From Ceratotherium simum simum (taxonomy: Eukaryota; Chordata; Mammalia; Perissodactyla; Rhinocerotidae), in NCBI RefSeq assembly GCF_000283155.1, contig NW_004454288.1, positions 1,534,553 to 1,598,552 on the forward strand: a DNA stretch of 64,000 nt. Reading direction: 5' to 3'. The notes under the pieces are model-generated. The model had not been told where the DNA came from. It saw nothing but the letters and a program-made list of their open reading frames with translations, and did not search any database. Positions 62,134-64,000 of this stretch are shown piece by piece. Positions within the stretch are counted from its first letter, which is position 1, and every line of letters begins with the position of its first letter. The position numbers and the translations under genes are program-made.

Positions 62134-64000
62134 GTGAGTGCTGGCTGTTTCTCATCTCCGTGTCAACCTTTTTCCAAAGATAAGGCTTTCTGAGTTTTCA
62201 GTCTTTAGAATGTCTTAATGTTAATTAAATTATGTAGATTGGGAGTAAATCTGTAACTTTATAGTGGTTGCCTTTTTTTCAGCATTTTATATGAAATTTT
62301 TCAACATATAGAAAAGTTGAAATAATCGTGCAATGAACCCACTATCTAGTGCCTAGTGTTAGCATTTTGCCACCTTTGCTTTATCACATATCCACCCATC
62401 TGTCTATCTCTATCCATCCATCTTATTTTTTGGATGCATTTCAGAGTAAGTTGCAGACATCAGTCAACTTCACTCCTAAACACTTTACATTCATATCCGT
62501 AACTAGAGTTCAGTGTTGGTTTATGATTTTTTCTTTTTGTGAGGTAAAATTTACATTTCGAGAAATGTACAAATCTTAAGTGTACCATTTGATGAGTTTT
62601 GAGCCTTGTCAAGAACATTAGGTTGCTATGTTATTTTTCAGTGGTTTTCCAACAAATATGTTTATCTAACTCTCCCTCTTCCTTTCATCCACAAGACCAT
62701 TGGTTAAACAGGAAGCAGCAGCAATAAAGTTCTTTTCTTACCTTCACAGCTGTTTATAGTGGACAGAATATAGTCTGTGTCCACTGCTCCTGCTTCCTGA
62801 CTCCTGCTTATATATCATGCAGGCCCTTCTACTCTGGGTTTATGTTCTCCTGAATCTGTTCTGTTGAAGGGCTCCAACAACGCTGTCATCACCAGACTCG
62901 AAGGCCTGATATCAGTTTATACTGTTCTGTTTTTCATTGTCAACAACAGCTCACGATGTTTTCGCTCCCTCGTGTCTGAGAATGCTTTCCTCCTTTGGCT
63001 CTTGAAATGCAACAGCAGTTTTGTTTATATGGTGTAAATTTCCAGTGATGAAATTAAATCGTAAGAAGTTCTAATATCTTTTTTTTTTCGCTTTGGCACT
63101 TTTGCTGCATTACTTTTATTTTTTCACTTTTTATTTTTTTCAATTATTTTATTGAGGTAATAATGGTTTATAACATTGTGTAATTTCAGTTGTACATTAT
63201 TAGTTATCAGTTTCTGTATAGACTGCATTGTACTTACCACCAATAGTCTAATTTTTATCCATCATGATATATATGTGCCCCTTTATACCTTTACCCACCC
63301 CCCACCCCCTTCCCCTCTGGTAACCACTAATCTGTTCTCTTTATCGATTGTGTTTTTTTCATCTTCCACGTGTGAGTGAAATTATATGGTGTTTGTCTTT
63401 CTCTGTCTGGCTTATTTCGCTTAACATCATACCCTTAAGGTCCATCCATTTTGCAAACAGGGAGAAGTTCTTACAGCTTAAGAGTTCTATTTGATGTTTT
63501 AATTTGTTTTAGGATGGGTGGGTATGCTGAGACCAGGCTTTAATAGTTATTTTTTGGGAAATGTATAGCTAGATAATTATATATATGACTATGCAGACAT
63601 GTACACATGTAAACTCTTATCATATGTATAAACATTTTAAAATTTCAGTATACTGAGTATGACCATATAATTTATTATTGAACTAGGACAATTTTGAGAG
63701 GAAAAGAGAGTGCTTTTACTAATGAAGCTGGAATAACAGGTGTAAACCAAGACTGTCCTGGGCCAGCTGGGCCACCCCTGTACCCATGTAGTATACAACC
63801 CTTGGAGAATGACCCTCTGGATAGTTGAGTTTTCAGCGTGGGTGAGAGCAGCTTAACTTCCTCATGCCAAACAGTAACACTGTTCTCCCTCCAAAGATGA
63901 TTTCTCCCCACTCCAGTTCTCTCCACAGTCAAAGCCTGCAAAGTTTTGGACTCCCTTGCCCTGGTGGTGAAGCCACATCAAAATGGGCCTTGCTGGAACT
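62134..64000. other. COG7 intron 4 (start)
   Basis: L1M 3' region (62270-62620), unique part, L1 end (63110-63470), unique part. No COG7 exon 5 recognised before the window ends. Confidence 0.5.
63110..63470 (-). mobile_element. L1 3' end, laurasiatherian type
   Basis: ttattgaggtaataatggtt, ctggtaaccactaatctgtt and tgagtgaaattatatggtg, in antisense order. Less decayed than the other L1 pieces. Confidence 0.7.

Noticed and set aside
63897..64000. COG7 exon 5 at the window end
   Set aside because: There is an ag before 63897, but the translation does not resemble the COG7 residues expected after FTSQSV, so exon 5 lies outside the window.

Overview
This is vertebrate nuclear DNA. It has widely spaced exons with GT/AG borders, CpG-rich promoters, and old mammalian repeats (MIR, L2, MER5A, L1M). 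The organism is almost certainly a perissodactyl (equid, rhinoceros or tapir). I count 21 copies of the ERE-type tRNA-derived SINE, whose head reads ggccggcccc(g)tggc. Most copies carry clear target-site duplications. ERE SINEs are characteristic of horses and their relatives; I cannot resolve the genus.

Two protein-coding genes lie head to tail on the + strand, in the same arrangement as human 16p12.2. GGA2 (Golgi-localised, gamma-ear containing, ARF-binding protein 2) runs from an assembly gap at 8176-8301 to a stop codon at 37573, in 17 coding exons. The 601 visible codons are unbroken; about 12 N-terminal codons, including the ATG, fall in the gap. All splice borders are canonical except the intron 4 donor, which is GC. 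COG7 (conserved oligomeric Golgi complex subunit 7) starts at 53766. Exons 1-4 (201 codons plus one base) are present, and the gene continues past the right edge.

Layout: 1-8040 is intergenic, upstream of GGA2, and filled with repeats (six EREs, L2, an LTR-like repeat). 8040-8570 is the GGA2 CpG island and exon 1. 8358-37462 holds the GGA2 introns, with EREs, L1, MER5A, MIR and LTR fragments. 37574 to about 38575 is the 3'UTR, with an AATAAA signal. 38.6-53.4 kb is intergenic and contains a 5.3 kb decayed L1 (about 47.2-52.5 kb) that was itself hit by two EREs and a MER5A, plus further EREs. 53.5-54.1 kb is the COG7 promoter and CpG island. 53935-64000 is COG7 introns 1 to 4.

Both proteins work at the Golgi. 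GGA2 sorts cargo such as mannose-6-phosphate receptors from the trans-Golgi network into clathrin carriers. COG7 is part of the tether for retrograde intra-Golgi vesicles. I see no RNA gene, CRISPR array, intact mobile element ORF or novel multi-gene system. The most noteworthy signals are the GC-AG intron, SINE insertions close to splice sites and the COG7 promoter, two SINEs whose structure suggests 3' transduction, nested repeats, and a gap inside a SINE that looks nearly continuous.
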